64,000 nucleotides of DNA from Mameliella sp. MMSF_3455 (GTDB lineage: Bacteria > Pseudomonadota > Alphaproteobacteria > Rhodobacterales > Rhodobacteraceae): positions 62,001 to 126,000 of the forward strand of contig NZ_JASHJL010000006.1 of NCBI RefSeq assembly GCF_030733205.1, given 5' to 3'. The notes below the pieces were generated by a model, which was not told where the DNA came from, made no database searches, and saw only the letters and a program-made list of their open reading frames with translations. How positions within the stretch are numbered: position 1 is the first letter of the stretch; the number at the start of each line of letters is the position of its first letter. The position numbers and the translations under genes are program-made. Shown one piece after another: positions 8,474 to 17,886 of this stretch.

Positions 8474-10780
8474 ATGAGCGAACATCAAAGGAAACTGACC
8501 GCAAGCCACTGGGGCGTCGGGCTGGCCACCGTCGAAGGTGGCAAGGTCACTGCCGTTGCCGGGCATCCGGGGGATCCGGCGGCTTCGCCGATCAACCAGA
8601 ACATTCCCGGCAGCCTGCATGGCCGCGCCCGCGTCCGGCGGCCGGCCGTCCGCAAAAGCTGGCTGGAAGGCAGGCCGGGGGCCGTGCCGCGCGGACAGGA
8701 CAGCTTTGTCGAGGTGGACTGGGACCGCGCGCTGGACCTGATCGCGGCAGAACTGACGCGGGTGCGCGAGACGCACGGGAATACCGGCATTTTTGCGGGG
8801 TCTTACGGATGGTCCAGCGCCGGGCGCTTTCACCATGCGCAGTCACAGCTGAAACGCTTTCTGAACACCATCGGTGGCTTTGTCCGATCCGAGGGCAACT
8901 ACAGCTACAATGCCGCGCTGGGTCTGATGCCGCATATCGTCGGGCCGTATCGGTCTCATGTGGCTCGGGCCACGCGGTGGCGCGTGATCGCTGAACACAG
9001 CGACCTTGTAGTGATGTTCGGCGGCATGGCACTGCGCAACACGCAGGTCAGCGACGGCGGCGTGGCCCGCCACCGGATGAGCGACAACCTGGCCGCCTGC
9101 GCCAAGGCCGGGGTGTCCTTTGTCAACATCAGCCCGCTGCGCACCGATGCTGAGGAGGTGCTGAACGCCGAGTGGATGCCGGTCCGCCCAGGCAGCGACA
9201 CCGCGCTGATGATGGGATTGGCGCATACCCTACTGGTCGAGAACCTGCATGACCCGGAGTTCCTGAACACCTACGCCGTCGGCTTCGACAAGGTGGAAAC
9301 CTACCTGCTGGGCCACGAGGACGGCGCACCCAAGGACGCCGACTGGGCCGCGGAACAGACAGGGATCGAGGCCGAGGCGATCCGAGCGCTGGCACGGCGC
9401 ATGGCGGCGGGCCGTACGATGATTAGCGTGGCCGCCGGGGTGCAGCGCACGGACCATGGCGAACAGCCGATGTGGATGGCGATCACCCTGGCCGCAATGC
9501 TGGGCCAGGTCGGACTGCCCGGCGGCGGCTATACCGTGGGCTACGGCGTGAACGCCAATATCGGCAACATCGAACGACTGTTCCGCTGGGGGACGCTGCC
9601 CCAGGGCCAGAACCCGGTGCAGGACTTCATCCCCGTGGCGATGATCAGCGAGATGCTGCTGAACCCCGGCGGCACCTATCATTACCAGGGGCAAGAGAGG
9701 GTCTTCCCGCACGCGCGCCTTGTCTGGTGGGCCGGAGGCAATCCGTTCCATCACCACCAGGACCTCAACCGCCTGCACGCCGCGTTCCAGACGCCGGAAA
9801 CGATCATCGTCAACGAGGTGAACTGGACCGCCACCGCCCGGCACGCCGATATCGTGCTGCCGGTCGCCGCCGCGCAGGAGAGGACGGATTTCGGGGCCGG
9901 CAAGTCCGACAACGGGCTGGTTCCCATGCCCCGGCTTGTCCCACCCGAGGGTGAGGCGCGCATCGAATACGATATCTACGCCGAGCTGTCGGCACGCCTG
10001 GGCACGGCGGAGGCCTTTACCGAAGGCAAGTCCGCCGATGACTGGCTGCGCGAGATCTGGGAGATCACGCGCCACCGCGCGCAGGAGGCGGGATGCGACC
10101 TGCCCGATTGGGAGACCTTTCTGAGCGGTGATGTGATCACCCTGCCGGACCCCAGCCCGCAGCAGGTGTTCCTGGCCGACTATCGCGCCGATCCCGTGGC
10201 CAACAGCCTGCCGACACCCAGCGGCCGGATCGAGTTGTACTCGGAGACAATCGCCGGGTTCGACCTGCCGGACTGCAAGGGGCACGCCGCGTGGTTCGTG
10301 CCGCGCGATCAGGCGGCGGGGCAGGGGGCGCGGTATCCGCTTGCGCTGCTGTCCGGTCAGCCAAAAACCCGGCTGCACAGCCAGCTGGACAACGGCGCCT
10401 ACAGCCTCAGCCACAAGGTGCAGGGGCGGGAACCGGTTCTGATCCATCCCGATGACGCGGCCAGTCGGGGGATCACGGATGGCGACGTGGTGGAACTGTT
10501 CAATGGACGGGGCCGCTGCCTTGCCGGCGCGCGGGTGACGCCAGAGATCCAGCAGGGCTGCGTCTTTCTCTGGACCGGGGCGTGGTACGATCCCGATTTC
10601 AGCGCGCCGCAGGCCCGCGACCGGCACGGCAACCCCAACGTCCTGACCCATGACCTGCGGACCTCGGCCCTGACGCAAAGCCCGGCAGCGCATTCCGCTC
10701 TGGTGGACCTGCGTCGCTTTGACGACGACCTGCCCCCGGTCGAGGCGCACCAACCGCCACCTTTCGAAGCCGGAGCGTAG
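8474..10780 (+). CDS. bisC: Molybdopterin-dependent S/N-oxide reductase, BisC/TorA-like, cytoplasmic
   Basis: A 768-residue DMSO-reductase-family enzyme. It lacks the N-terminal 4Fe-4S cysteine motif and has no Tat signal, the profile of biotin sulfoxide reductase (BisC) rather than periplasmic TorA/DorA. GSYGWSSAGRFHHAQSQ supplies the expected serine molybdenum ligand region. MGD-binding segments include VNISPLRTDAEEV, the GGNPFHHHQDLNRL loop, and the C-terminal LSGQPKTRLHSQ and ELFNGRGRC. It would reduce a sulfoxide or N-oxide such as biotin or methionine sulfoxide using cytosolic electrons. AAGGTGA precedes the ATG. It is followed closely by an IclR regulator. The symbol is a family assignment. 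Confidence 0.82.
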   Translation: MSEHQRKLTASHWGVGLATVEGGKVTAVAGHPGDPAASPINQNIPGSLHGRARVRRPAVRKSWLEGRPGAVPRGQDSFVEVDWDRALDLIAAELTRVRETHGNTGIFAGSYGWSSAGRFHHAQSQLKRFLNTIGGFVRSEGNYSYNAALGLMPHIVGPYRSHVARATRWRVIAEHSDLVVMFGGMALRNTQVSDGGVARHRMSDNLAACAKAGVSFVNISPLRTDAEEVLNAEWMPVRPGSDTALMMGLAHTLLVENLHDPEFLNTYAVGFDKVETYLLGHEDGAPKDADWAAEQTGIEAEAIRALARRMAAGRTMISVAAGVQRTDHGEQPMWMAITLAAMLGQVGLPGGGYTVGYGVNANIGNIERLFRWGTLPQGQNPVQDFIPVAMISEMLLNPGGTYHYQGQERVFPHARLVWWAGGNPFHHHQDLNRLHAAFQTPETIIVNEVNWTATARHADIVLPVAAAQERTDFGAGKSDNGLVPMPRLVPPEGEARIEYDIYAELSARLGTAEAFTEGKSADDWLREIWEITRHRAQEAGCDLPDWETFLSGDVITLPDPSPQQVFLADYRADPVANSLPTPSGRIELYSETIAGFDLPDCKGHAAWFVPRDQAAGQGARYPLALLSGQPKTRLHSQLDNGAYSLSHKVQGREPVLIHPDDAASRGITDGDVVELFNGRGRCLAGARVTPEIQQGCVFLWTGAWYDPDFSAPQARDRHGNPNVLTHDLRTSALTQSPAAHSALVDLRRFDDDLPPVEAHQPPPFEAGA

Positions 10781-10814
10781 GTGCTACCAAGTCCAAAATG
10801 GAACGGGAAACAAT

Positions 10815-11585
10815 ATGAGCCAGGCCCCAGCGAAAGAACCCAAGGTCGATTCCACGCTGTCCAAGGGGCTTGCCATCCTCGAAAACCTCGTCGGGTCGCA
10901 GCAGGGCAAGGGCGTCACGGAACTGTCCAAGGAATTGGGCCTGACCAAGTCCAACACCTTTCGGCTTTTGCAAACGCTGGCGACGCTGGGCTATGTTCAG
11001 CATCTGCCGGATAAGACCTATGCCGCCACGTTGAAGACGTGGCGCGTCGGGCGTGCGTCTGTCGAGAACCTGAACCTGCGCGAACTGGCGGCGCCGGAAC
11101 TGGCCTACCTGTCGAAGGAAACCGGTGAGGCGGTCTATCTCGCGGTGCGTGAAAGCCTGTCCATCGTCTATATCGACAAGATCGACAGCCAGAAACCGAT
11201 CCGGTCCTGGAACACGATCGGCGGCACCGCACCGCTGCATTGCGTGGGCACCGGCAAGGCGATCCTGGCCGCCGAGTATGACAAGCTGCGCGATCAGGTC
11301 GGCGCGGAACTGGTGGCGCATACAGACCGGACGATCACCGATCTTGCCGGGTTGGATGCCGATATCGAGGCAACGCTGAAGCGCGGCTATGCCTATGACA
11401 CCGGTGAGTTCCGCGACCGCATCCTGAGCTTTGGCGCACCGATCACGCTGCCCGGGGGCGAGCCGGTCGGTGCGCTGGGGATCTCCCTGCCGGACATCAA
11501 CCTGCCCGAGGGCGGCGTCGATCGCTACGGGGCGCTGGTGTCGCACGCGGCCCGCTCTGTCTCGCAAAAGCTGGGCCGCGGCTGA
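10815..11585 (+). CDS. IclR-family transcriptional regulator
   Basis: A 256-residue regulator with an N-terminal winged helix (about 10-75: STLSKGLAILENL, VTELSKELGLTKSNTFRLLQTL) and a C-terminal IclR effector domain of the GAF type (ESLSIVYIDKIDS, PLHCVGTGKAIL, FRDRILSFGAPI). The start at 10815 lies 34 bases after the Mo-reductase stop, so it may be co-transcribed. It probably controls the reductase, the convergent rhodanese, or the oxidase/hydantoinase operon beyond it. The ligand is unknown, likely a small organic acid or catabolite. Confidence 0.9.
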   Translation: MSQAPAKEPKVDSTLSKGLAILENLVGSQQGKGVTELSKELGLTKSNTFRLLQTLATLGYVQHLPDKTYAATLKTWRVGRASVENLNLRELAAPELAYLSKETGEAVYLAVRESLSIVYIDKIDSQKPIRSWNTIGGTAPLHCVGTGKAILAAEYDKLRDQVGAELVAHTDRTITDLAGLDADIEATLKRGYAYDTGEFRDRILSFGAPITLPGGEPVGALGISLPDINLPEGGVDRYGALVSHAARSVSQKLGRG

Positions 11586-11600
11586 GGGACGTCAGTCCTT

Positions 11601-11993
11601 CTATTCGGGGAGTTCCACCGGGCCGCCGTGCCTTTCCCAGGTGGAAAAACCCTCTTTCAGGTGCGCGGCCTCGAATCCCATGTCCTGAAGCGTTGCGGTC
11701 GTCAGGGCCGAGCGCCAGCCCGAGGCGCAATGAAAGACGAATGTCTTGCCCTCCTGGCCGAAGATCTCCTTGAAATAGGGACTGTCGGGATCGACCCAGA
11801 ATTCGATCATCCCGCGCGGCGCGTGAAAGCTGCCGGGGATGTATCCGCTGCGCTGTCGTTCGCGCACGTCCCGGATATCGACAATCACCACATCGGGATC
11901 GTCCACCATGGCGATCAAGTCCGGCGTCTCGATCTCTTTGATCCGGGCGCGGGCGTCTTTCACCATCTGGGCTGAGGAAATTTTAAGCGGCAT
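11601..11993 (-). CDS. Rhodanese-like sulfurtransferase
   Basis: A 130-residue single rhodanese domain. The active loop is FHCASGWRSA, with the catalytic cysteine followed by a six-residue loop and a conserved arginine. DIRDVRERQRSGYIPGSFHAPRG is the usual N-terminal signature. It would transfer sulfane sulfur to an acceptor such as cyanide or a thiol in the cytoplasm. It is convergent with the IclR gene (15 bases between stops) and divergent from the FAD oxidase operon. The start at 11993 is chosen because the family fold begins there; a longer upstream frame runs across the divergent promoter region. Confidence 0.88.
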   Translation of the reverse strand: MPLKISSAQMVKDARARIKEIETPDLIAMVDDPDVVIVDIRDVRERQRSGYIPGSFHAPRGMIEFWVDPDSPYFKEIFGQEGKTFVFHCASGWRSALTTATLQDMGFEAAHLKEGFSTWERHGGPVELPE

Positions 11994-12020
11994 CTTGGCG
12001 TCACCTGTATTGCTATGCAG

Positions 12021-12039
12021 AACATGTATTTCGTATGTT
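12021..12039. promoter_or_regulatory. Weak inverted repeat in the rhodanese/oxidase divergent region
   Basis: AACAT and ATGTT arms separated by 9 bases lie between the divergent rhodanese and FAD oxidase genes and overlap a TTGACA hexamer (12038-12043). The position suits an operator for the neighbouring IclR protein, but the arms are only 5 bases long. Confidence 0.25.
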
Positions 12040-12110
12040 GACACGTTTCGGGGCACTGTGCAAGCTTTCGGACAAGGCTGCCACAGCATTTCGAATTGGA
12101 GAATCGACCC

Positions 12111-13388
12111 ATGACACCTTCCGATGCCATTTCGCTTTGGGATGCGTCCGCGCAGGAACCGGACTATCGCGCGCCCTTGGATACGGGTGAGGAGATCCTT
12201 GACGTCGCCGTGGTCGGCGGCGGTTTTACCGGGCTGTCCACGGCCCTGCATTGCGCGGAAAAGGGACTGTCCGCCCATGTCATCGAGGCCGAGCAGATCG
12301 GCTATGGCGGGTCAGGCCGCAACGTCGGGCTGGTGAATGCCGCCCTTTGGCTTCCACCCCAGAAAGTGCGCGAACAGCTGGGCCAGACCTACGGGCCACG
12401 TTTCATCAAGCGGTTCGGGCAGGGGCCGGAATACGTGTTTTCGCTGATCGAAAGGCACCAGATCCGCTGCGAGGTCACGCGCACCGGCACAATCCACGCC
12501 GCCCACGGCCCCAGCGGCGTCAAAGACCTGCAGGACCGGCACAGGGAATGGCAGCGCCTGGGCGAACCGGTGGACCTGCTGACCCGGGAGGACGTGTCCG
12601 ACCTGATCGGCACCACACATTTTCACGGCGGCCTGGTGGATCGCCGCTGTGGCACGATCAACCCGATGGGATATTGCCGGGGGCTGGCCCGCGCCGCGCT
12701 TGGCGCCGGGGCCAAGATCAGCACGGGCGTCCGCGCGACCGGCCTGAAACGGGATGGCGGCATCTGGACCGTGACCACCGATCAAGGCGAGATCCGGGCG
12801 CGGGCGGTCGTGCTCGGCACCAATGCCTACACCGACACGCTCTGGCCGGACCTGAACCGCACCTTCACGATGATCCATTACTTTCAGCTGGCGACCAAGC
12901 CGCTGGGGCCGGAGGCCGCTCACATCCTGCCGGGGCGGCAGGGGCTGTGGGACACGGGGCAGATCATGTTCAACGTCCGCCGCGACGCCTACAACCGTCT
13001 GCTGGTCGGCTCGATGGGCAAGGTGATCGGCACTAAGGATCGCGGGCTGTCGCACCGCTGGGCAAAAAAGCAGATCGCGCGCATCTTTCCGACGCTGGGA
13101 CCGGTCGAGTTCGAAGAGGCCTGGCACGGCCAGATCGCCATGACACCCGATCACCTGCCGCGCGTGCATGAGCTGGACCAGAACCTGTTCACCGCGATCG
13201 GTTACAACGGGCGCGGGATCACCACCGGGACCATGTTCGGCGAAACCATGGCCGGGCTGATGACCGGCATGGACCGCGCCGATCTGCCCTTGCCGATGAC
13301 CGAACTGTCGACGGTCTCCAGCGCGCCCTTCGTGTCGCGCATCTATCAATCCGCATTCACCGCCAAACAAATCATGAAGGCGATCTGA
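12111..13388 (+). CDS. FAD-dependent amine/amino-acid oxidase of the DAO family (PuuB/OrdL-like)
   Basis: A 425-residue flavoprotein. It opens with the ADP-binding motif VAVVGGGFTGLSTALHCAEKG near residue 30. GYGGSGRNVGLVNAA is the second flavin contact typical of gamma-glutamylputrescine oxidase and related N-substituted amino-acid oxidases, and GYNGRGITTGTMFG is the C-terminal flavin loop. It would oxidise a primary or secondary amine or amino acid, giving imine and H2O2. The ATG at 12111 has GGAGAA about nine bases upstream. It is the first gene of an operon with hydantoinase A/B. The RidA protein downstream fits the need to remove reactive imines. Confidence 0.85.
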   Translation: MTPSDAISLWDASAQEPDYRAPLDTGEEILDVAVVGGGFTGLSTALHCAEKGLSAHVIEAEQIGYGGSGRNVGLVNAALWLPPQKVREQLGQTYGPRFIKRFGQGPEYVFSLIERHQIRCEVTRTGTIHAAHGPSGVKDLQDRHREWQRLGEPVDLLTREDVSDLIGTTHFHGGLVDRRCGTINPMGYCRGLARAALGAGAKISTGVRATGLKRDGGIWTVTTDQGEIRARAVVLGTNAYTDTLWPDLNRTFTMIHYFQLATKPLGPEAAHILPGRQGLWDTGQIMFNVRRDAYNRLLVGSMGKVIGTKDRGLSHRWAKKQIARIFPTLGPVEFEEAWHGQIAMTPDHLPRVHELDQNLFTAIGYNGRGITTGTMFGETMAGLMTGMDRADLPLPMTELSTVSSAPFVSRIYQSAFTAKQIMKAI

Positions 13389-13390
13389 TC

Positions 13391-15478
13391 ATGGCCATTC
13401 CAAAGACTCGCGTCGGCGTCGATATCGGCGGCACGTTCACCGATGTCGCGCTTGCCCATCCCGGCGGGCTGTCCACCTGCAAGGTCCTGACCAACTACAC
13501 ACAACCCGAACAGGCCATCCTGGACGGGATCACCATCGCGGCGGAGAAGGCCGGGATCGCGCTGGCCGAGATCGGCCAGGTGATCCATGGAACCACGCTG
13601 GTCACCAATGCGCTGATTGAACGGCGGGGGGCGCGGCTGGCCTTTATCACCACCGAAGGGTTCCGGGACGTGATCGAGATGCGGTCCGAGAACCGCTTTG
13701 AACAATACGACCTGAACCTGACCCTGCCGGTGCCGCTGGTGTCCCGCGAAGACCGGTTCACCCTGAAGGAACGCATGGGTCCGAACGGTGAGGTCCTGTT
13801 GCCGCTGGACCCGGTCGAGGTGCAGACCATGGTGCAGCGGGTGCTGGACGGCGGCTATGACGCCGTCGCCATCGGCCTGATGCATTCTTACGCCAACGAC
13901 GCGCATGAGGTGCAGATGGCAGAGGCCCTGCGCGCCGCCGTGCCCGACCTGTCGATCTCGATTTCCTCGGTCATTTCTCCGCAGATGCGTGAACTGCCGC
14001 GCTTCAACACCGTGATCGCCAATGCCTACGTCCAGCCACAGGTGGCCGATTACCTGGGGCGGCTGGTGGCGCGCCTGCAAGAGGCGGGGGTCTCTGCGCC
14101 GGTCTTCATGCTGCATTCCGGCGGCGGCCTGATCTCTGTCGACGTGGCCGCCGAACAACCGGTGCGCCTGCTGGAATCCGGCCCGGCGGGGGGCGCGATC
14201 TTTGCCGCCGATTTCGCGCGCGGTCACGGGCTGGACAGCGTGCTGTCCTTTGACATGGGCGGCACCACGGCCAAGATCTGCCTGATCGAAGGCGCGGAAC
14301 CGAAAACGGCCAACACCTTCGAGGTTGCCCGGACCTACCGCTTCAAGAAGGGGTCGGGCATGACGGTTTCGACCCCGGTGGTCGAGATGGTCGAGATCGG
14401 GGCAGGGGGTGGGTCCATCGCATCCATCGACAGCCTTGGCCGGATCCAGGTTGGCCCCCGGTCGGCGGCCTCGGAACCCGGCCCGGCCTGTTACGGGCGC
14501 GGCGGCACGGAACCCACCGTCACCGATGCCAACCTGCTGCTGGGCCGGCTGGACCCCGAGAACTTTGCCGGTGGCGCGATCCCCCTGTCGCCCGACGCCT
14601 CGGACAAGGCGGTTGCGGACAGGCTGGCGGCCAAGCTGGACATAGGTGTTTCCGACGCGGCCTTTGGCGTGACGGAGATGGTCGATGAGAACATGGCCAA
14701 CGCCGCGCGGGTGCACACGGTGGAGAATGGCCGCGACATCGAACATTTCACCATGATCGGGTTCGGCGGCGGCGCACCGCTGCACGCCTGCCGCCTGTGC
14801 GAAAAGCTGGGCATCCGCGAGTTGATCATTCCGCCGGGCGCGGGCGTGGGGTCCGCCATCGGGTTCCTCAAGGCGCCGTTCAGCTATGAGGCCACGCGCG
14901 GCTTGTTCCAGCGGGTCGAAAGTTTCGACGCCGAGGCGGTCAACGCCGCCCTCAAGGAGCTGGAGGCCGAGGCGGCCGCGTTCGTGAACGCCGGCGCCAA
15001 CGGCGAGGCCACCACGACACGGCTGACCGCCTTCATGCGCTATTCCGGCCAAGGCTGGGAAATCCCGGTGCCGCTGCCCTACAAGACCTTTGTCGATGCG
15101 GACCGGACGCAGATCCTCGAGGCTTTCGAAGCCGCCTATCGCACCCTCTTTGGCCGGGTGATCGACGGGCTGGGGGTGGAGGTCACCAACTGGTCGCTCG
15201 TCGTCGCCTCTGTCCTGCCGGAGACGACACCGGTTGTCCGCCACGACAGCGGCACCGTCGTCACACCGCTGCGCACCCGGCAGTTCTATGACGCCGCACG
15301 CCGACAGGCCGTGGATGCCGTCGAGGTCGACCGTAAGGACATGACCCCCGGCCGCGCGGTCGATGGACCGGCCATCATCGTCGAGGCCGAGACCACCACC
15401 ATCGTCACCTCGGCCTATCGGGCCGTGGGGCAGGGCGATGGCAGCCTTCGCCTTACCGCCAAGGGAGACACCCAATGA
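13391..15478 (+). CDS. hyuA: Hydantoinase/oxoprolinase subunit A (HyuA-type)
   Basis: A 695-residue protein with both halves of the HyuA family: the Hydant_A N-terminal domain starting VGVDIGGTFTDVAL (residues about 8-21), and the hydantoinase A ATPase-like core with SFDMGGTTAKICLIEG and EIGAGGGSIA. Such proteins hydrolyse ATP to activate the ring amide of 5-oxoproline, N-methylhydantoin or related substrates together with HyuB. It starts 2 bases after the oxidase stop and overlaps hyuB by 4 bases (ATGA), so it is tightly coupled. Substrate specificity (hydantoin, oxoproline or acetophenone-type carboxylase) cannot be decided from sequence. Confidence 0.92.
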   Translation: MAIPKTRVGVDIGGTFTDVALAHPGGLSTCKVLTNYTQPEQAILDGITIAAEKAGIALAEIGQVIHGTTLVTNALIERRGARLAFITTEGFRDVIEMRSENRFEQYDLNLTLPVPLVSREDRFTLKERMGPNGEVLLPLDPVEVQTMVQRVLDGGYDAVAIGLMHSYANDAHEVQMAEALRAAVPDLSISISSVISPQMRELPRFNTVIANAYVQPQVADYLGRLVARLQEAGVSAPVFMLHSGGGLISVDVAAEQPVRLLESGPAGGAIFAADFARGHGLDSVLSFDMGGTTAKICLIEGAEPKTANTFEVARTYRFKKGSGMTVSTPVVEMVEIGAGGGSIASIDSLGRIQVGPRSAASEPGPACYGRGGTEPTVTDANLLLGRLDPENFAGGAIPLSPDASDKAVADRLAAKLDIGVSDAAFGVTEMVDENMANAARVHTVENGRDIEHFTMIGFGGGAPLHACRLCEKLGIRELIIPPGAGVGSAIGFLKAPFSYEATRGLFQRVESFDAEAVNAALKELEAEAAAFVNAGANGEATTTRLTAFMRYSGQGWEIPVPLPYKTFVDADRTQILEAFEAAYRTLFGRVIDGLGVEVTNWSLVVASVLPETTPVVRHDSGTVVTPLRTRQFYDAARRQAVDAVEVDRKDMTPGRAVDGPAIIVEAETTTIVTSAYRAVGQGDGSLRLTAKGDTQ

Positions 15479-17121
15479 CCCCCACTGCGATTGACTACCA
15501 GATCATGTGGAACCGCCTGATCGCCGTCGTCGAGGAACAGGCGACAACGCTGATCCGCACGGCCTTTTCCACTTCGGTGCGCGAGGCGGGCGACCTGTCG
15601 GCGGGCCTGTTCGACCGGCAGGGGCGGATGATGGCGCAGGCTGTCACCGGCACGCCCGGCCACGTCAACGCCATGGCCGAAAGCGTCACCCATTTCGTGC
15701 GCGAGATCGGCGCGCAGAACATATTCGAGGGTGATGTCTTCATCACCAACGATCCCTGGCTGGGCACCGGGCACCTGCACGACATCACGGTGGTGTCTCC
15801 CAGTTTCCGGAACGGCCAGCACATCGGGTTTTTTGCCTGCACCGCGCATGTGGTCGACATCGGCGGTCGCGGGTTCGGCCCGGACGGCAACGAGGTCTAC
15901 GAAGAGGGCCTGCTCATCCCGATCATGAAATTCGCCGAACGCGGCGAGGTGGCCCGAGACCTGATCCGGCTGGTCCGCGCCAATGTGCGTGAACCCGACC
16001 AGGTCGTGGGGGACATGTATTCGCTGGCCGCCTGTAACGAGGCCGGGGATCGTCGCCTTCAGGCCATGATGGGCGAATTCGGTATCGACGATCTGCAGGG
16101 TCTGTCGGATTTCATTATCGACAGCAGCCGCAAAGCCACGCGAGAGGCCATCGCCAAGGTGCCGAACGGGACGTTCCGGCATTCGATGCAGGTGGATGGC
16201 TATGACGTGCCGGTGCAGATGGTGGTCAGGCTGGACGTCGAAGGCGACCACCTGCGCGCCGATTTCGACGGCACATCCGGGATGAGCCGTTTCGGCGTCA
16301 ACGTGCCAGAGGTCTATACCCGCGCTTATGCCTGCTACGGCCTGAAATGCGCGATCGCGCCGCAGGTGCCCAACAACACCGGCTCTCTGGAGCCGTTCGA
16401 GATCACCGCGCCGGAGGGCTGTATCCTTGCGGCCAAGCGCCCTGCGCCGGTCTCGGTGCGCCACGTCCTGGGCCACCTTGTGCCGGACGTGGTGCTGGGC
16501 GCACTGCACCAGGCGCTGCCCGGAACGGTCCCGGCAGAGGGGGCAAGCGCGCTCTGGAACATCCAGATTTCTGCGCGGCCCAGCGACCCGGACAGCGGGC
16601 TGCCGAACCGCGAGGTGCTGATGTTCAACTCTGGCGGCACCGGCGCACGGCCTCAATTCGACGGGTTGTCCGCCACGGCCTTCCCCTCGGGCGTGTCCAC
16701 CATGAGCGTCGAGGCCACGGAACACGTGGGTCCCATCACGATCTGGCGCAAGGATCTGCGTGCGGGATCAGGCGGCGCCGGTGCCCTGCGCGGCGGGTTG
16801 GGCCAAATCATCGAGATCGAGCCGCGCGAGGGCTATGACTTCTACTTCAACGCCATGTTCGACCGGGTCGAGAACCCCGCGCGTGGGCGCGACGGCGGCA
16901 GCAGCGGCGCGCCCGGTCGGGTCGAACTGGCCGATGGCACGCCCTTGCGCAGCAAGGGACGCCAGCAGGTGAAGAACGGAAAGCGGCTGAAGCTCAGCCT
17001 GCCGGGGGGCGGCGGTTACGGCGCCCCGGCAAACCGCGACCGCGCAAGCGTCGAGGACGATCTGAAGACCGGATTGATCACGCCGGAACAGGCGAAAGCA
17101 GACTATGGATACGAAGGGTAA
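15475..17121 (+). CDS. hyuB: Hydantoinase/oxoprolinase subunit B (HyuB-type)
   Basis: A 548-residue HyuB-family subunit. The N-terminal region DYQIMWNRLIAVVEEQ, the FITNDPWLGTGHLHDIT motif and the C-terminal LPGGGGYGAP are family hallmarks. With HyuA it forms the ATP-dependent ring-opening or carboxylase complex. ATGA overlap with hyuA and a following SDR 4 bases after the stop show one operon. No third subunit (as in acetophenone or acetone carboxylases) is present, which favours a hydrolase rather than a carboxylase; this is inference. Confidence 0.92.
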   Translation: MTPTAIDYQIMWNRLIAVVEEQATTLIRTAFSTSVREAGDLSAGLFDRQGRMMAQAVTGTPGHVNAMAESVTHFVREIGAQNIFEGDVFITNDPWLGTGHLHDITVVSPSFRNGQHIGFFACTAHVVDIGGRGFGPDGNEVYEEGLLIPIMKFAERGEVARDLIRLVRANVREPDQVVGDMYSLAACNEAGDRRLQAMMGEFGIDDLQGLSDFIIDSSRKATREAIAKVPNGTFRHSMQVDGYDVPVQMVVRLDVEGDHLRADFDGTSGMSRFGVNVPEVYTRAYACYGLKCAIAPQVPNNTGSLEPFEITAPEGCILAAKRPAPVSVRHVLGHLVPDVVLGALHQALPGTVPAEGASALWNIQISARPSDPDSGLPNREVLMFNSGGTGARPQFDGLSATAFPSGVSTMSVEATEHVGPITIWRKDLRAGSGGAGALRGGLGQIIEIEPREGYDFYFNAMFDRVENPARGRDGGSSGAPGRVELADGTPLRSKGRQQVKNGKRLKLSLPGGGGYGAPANRDRASVEDDLKTGLITPEQAKADYGYEG

Positions 17122-17125
17122 GACG

Positions 17126-17875
17126 ATGACAGGGAAACCTCTTGCACTGGTCACGGGCGCGGCCCAGGGGATCGGCTATGCCTGCGCCGAGGCGCTGATC
17201 GAAGACGGCTTTGACGTGATCCTGTCCGACATCCAGGCGGATGGCGTGGCCGAGGCGGCCAGGACGCTGGGTGCCGTTGCGGGGCTGGTTTGCGATATAG
17301 GCGACGTGGCCCAGATCGAGGCGATGTTCGCCCGGATCGCGGCAGATCACGGCCCGCTGCACGCATTAGTCAACAACGCGGGTATCGCGATGCCCGGCGA
17401 TTTCCTGACCTATGACCTGAAAGCCTTTGAAAAGGTGATCGACGTGAACCTGCGCGGGGTCTTTGTGGCCACGCAACTGGCCGCGCGTGTCATGGTCGAG
17501 CACAAGATCGAAGGCGCCATCGTCAACATGTCCTCAATCAATGCGCAGGTGGCGATCCCGGCGATCCCGGCCTATTGCGCGTCCAAGGGTGGCGTGATGC
17601 AGCTGACCAAGGCTGCCGCTCTGGCGCTGGCTAAGGACAATATCCGCGTGAACGCGGTTGGCCCCGGTTCCATCGACACGGAAATGATGGCGGGCGTCAA
17701 CGCCAACCCCGAGGCCTTTCGCGTGGCCATGTCGCGCACGCCGCTGGGCCGGTCGGGCAGCGCGCGGGAAATCGGTGACGTGGTGGCGTTCCTCTGCTCG
17801 AAGAAGGCCAGCTACATCACCGGCGAGACGATCTATGTCGACGGTGGCCGCCTTGGCCTGAACTACACCTGCTGA
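17126..17875 (+). CDS. Short-chain dehydrogenase/reductase (classical SDR)
   Basis: A 249-residue classical SDR. The cofactor loop is TGAAQGIG, the structural motif NNAG is present, the catalytic serine sits in VNMSSINAQ, and Tyr-x3-Lys is in AYCASKGG. The ending YVDGGRLGLNYTC is normal for the family. It would interconvert an alcohol and a ketone with NAD(P)H. It sits in the oxidase-HyuAB operon and is followed 11 bases later by prpE, so its substrate is probably an intermediate of that route. The start at 17126 is used because the glycine-rich loop then sits at the usual distance from the N-terminus. Confidence 0.9.
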   Translation: MTGKPLALVTGAAQGIGYACAEALIEDGFDVILSDIQADGVAEAARTLGAVAGLVCDIGDVAQIEAMFARIAADHGPLHALVNNAGIAMPGDFLTYDLKAFEKVIDVNLRGVFVATQLAARVMVEHKIEGAIVNMSSINAQVAIPAIPAYCASKGGVMQLTKAAALALAKDNIRVNAVGPGSIDTEMMAGVNANPEAFRVAMSRTPLGRSGSAREIGDVVAFLCSKKASYITGETIYVDGGRLGLNYTC

Positions 17876-17886
17876 GGCTGCGCAAG

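Noticed and set aside
12096-12110. Earlier TTG start for the FAD oxidase
   Set aside because: This codon overlaps the GGAGAA ribosome binding site that serves the ATG at 12111.
13346-15475. 709-codon open frame on the minus strand opposite hyuA
   Set aside because: It mirrors hyuA exactly, has low-complexity His/Gly/Arg-rich sequence and no family motif. Long antisense frames are expected in GC-rich genes.
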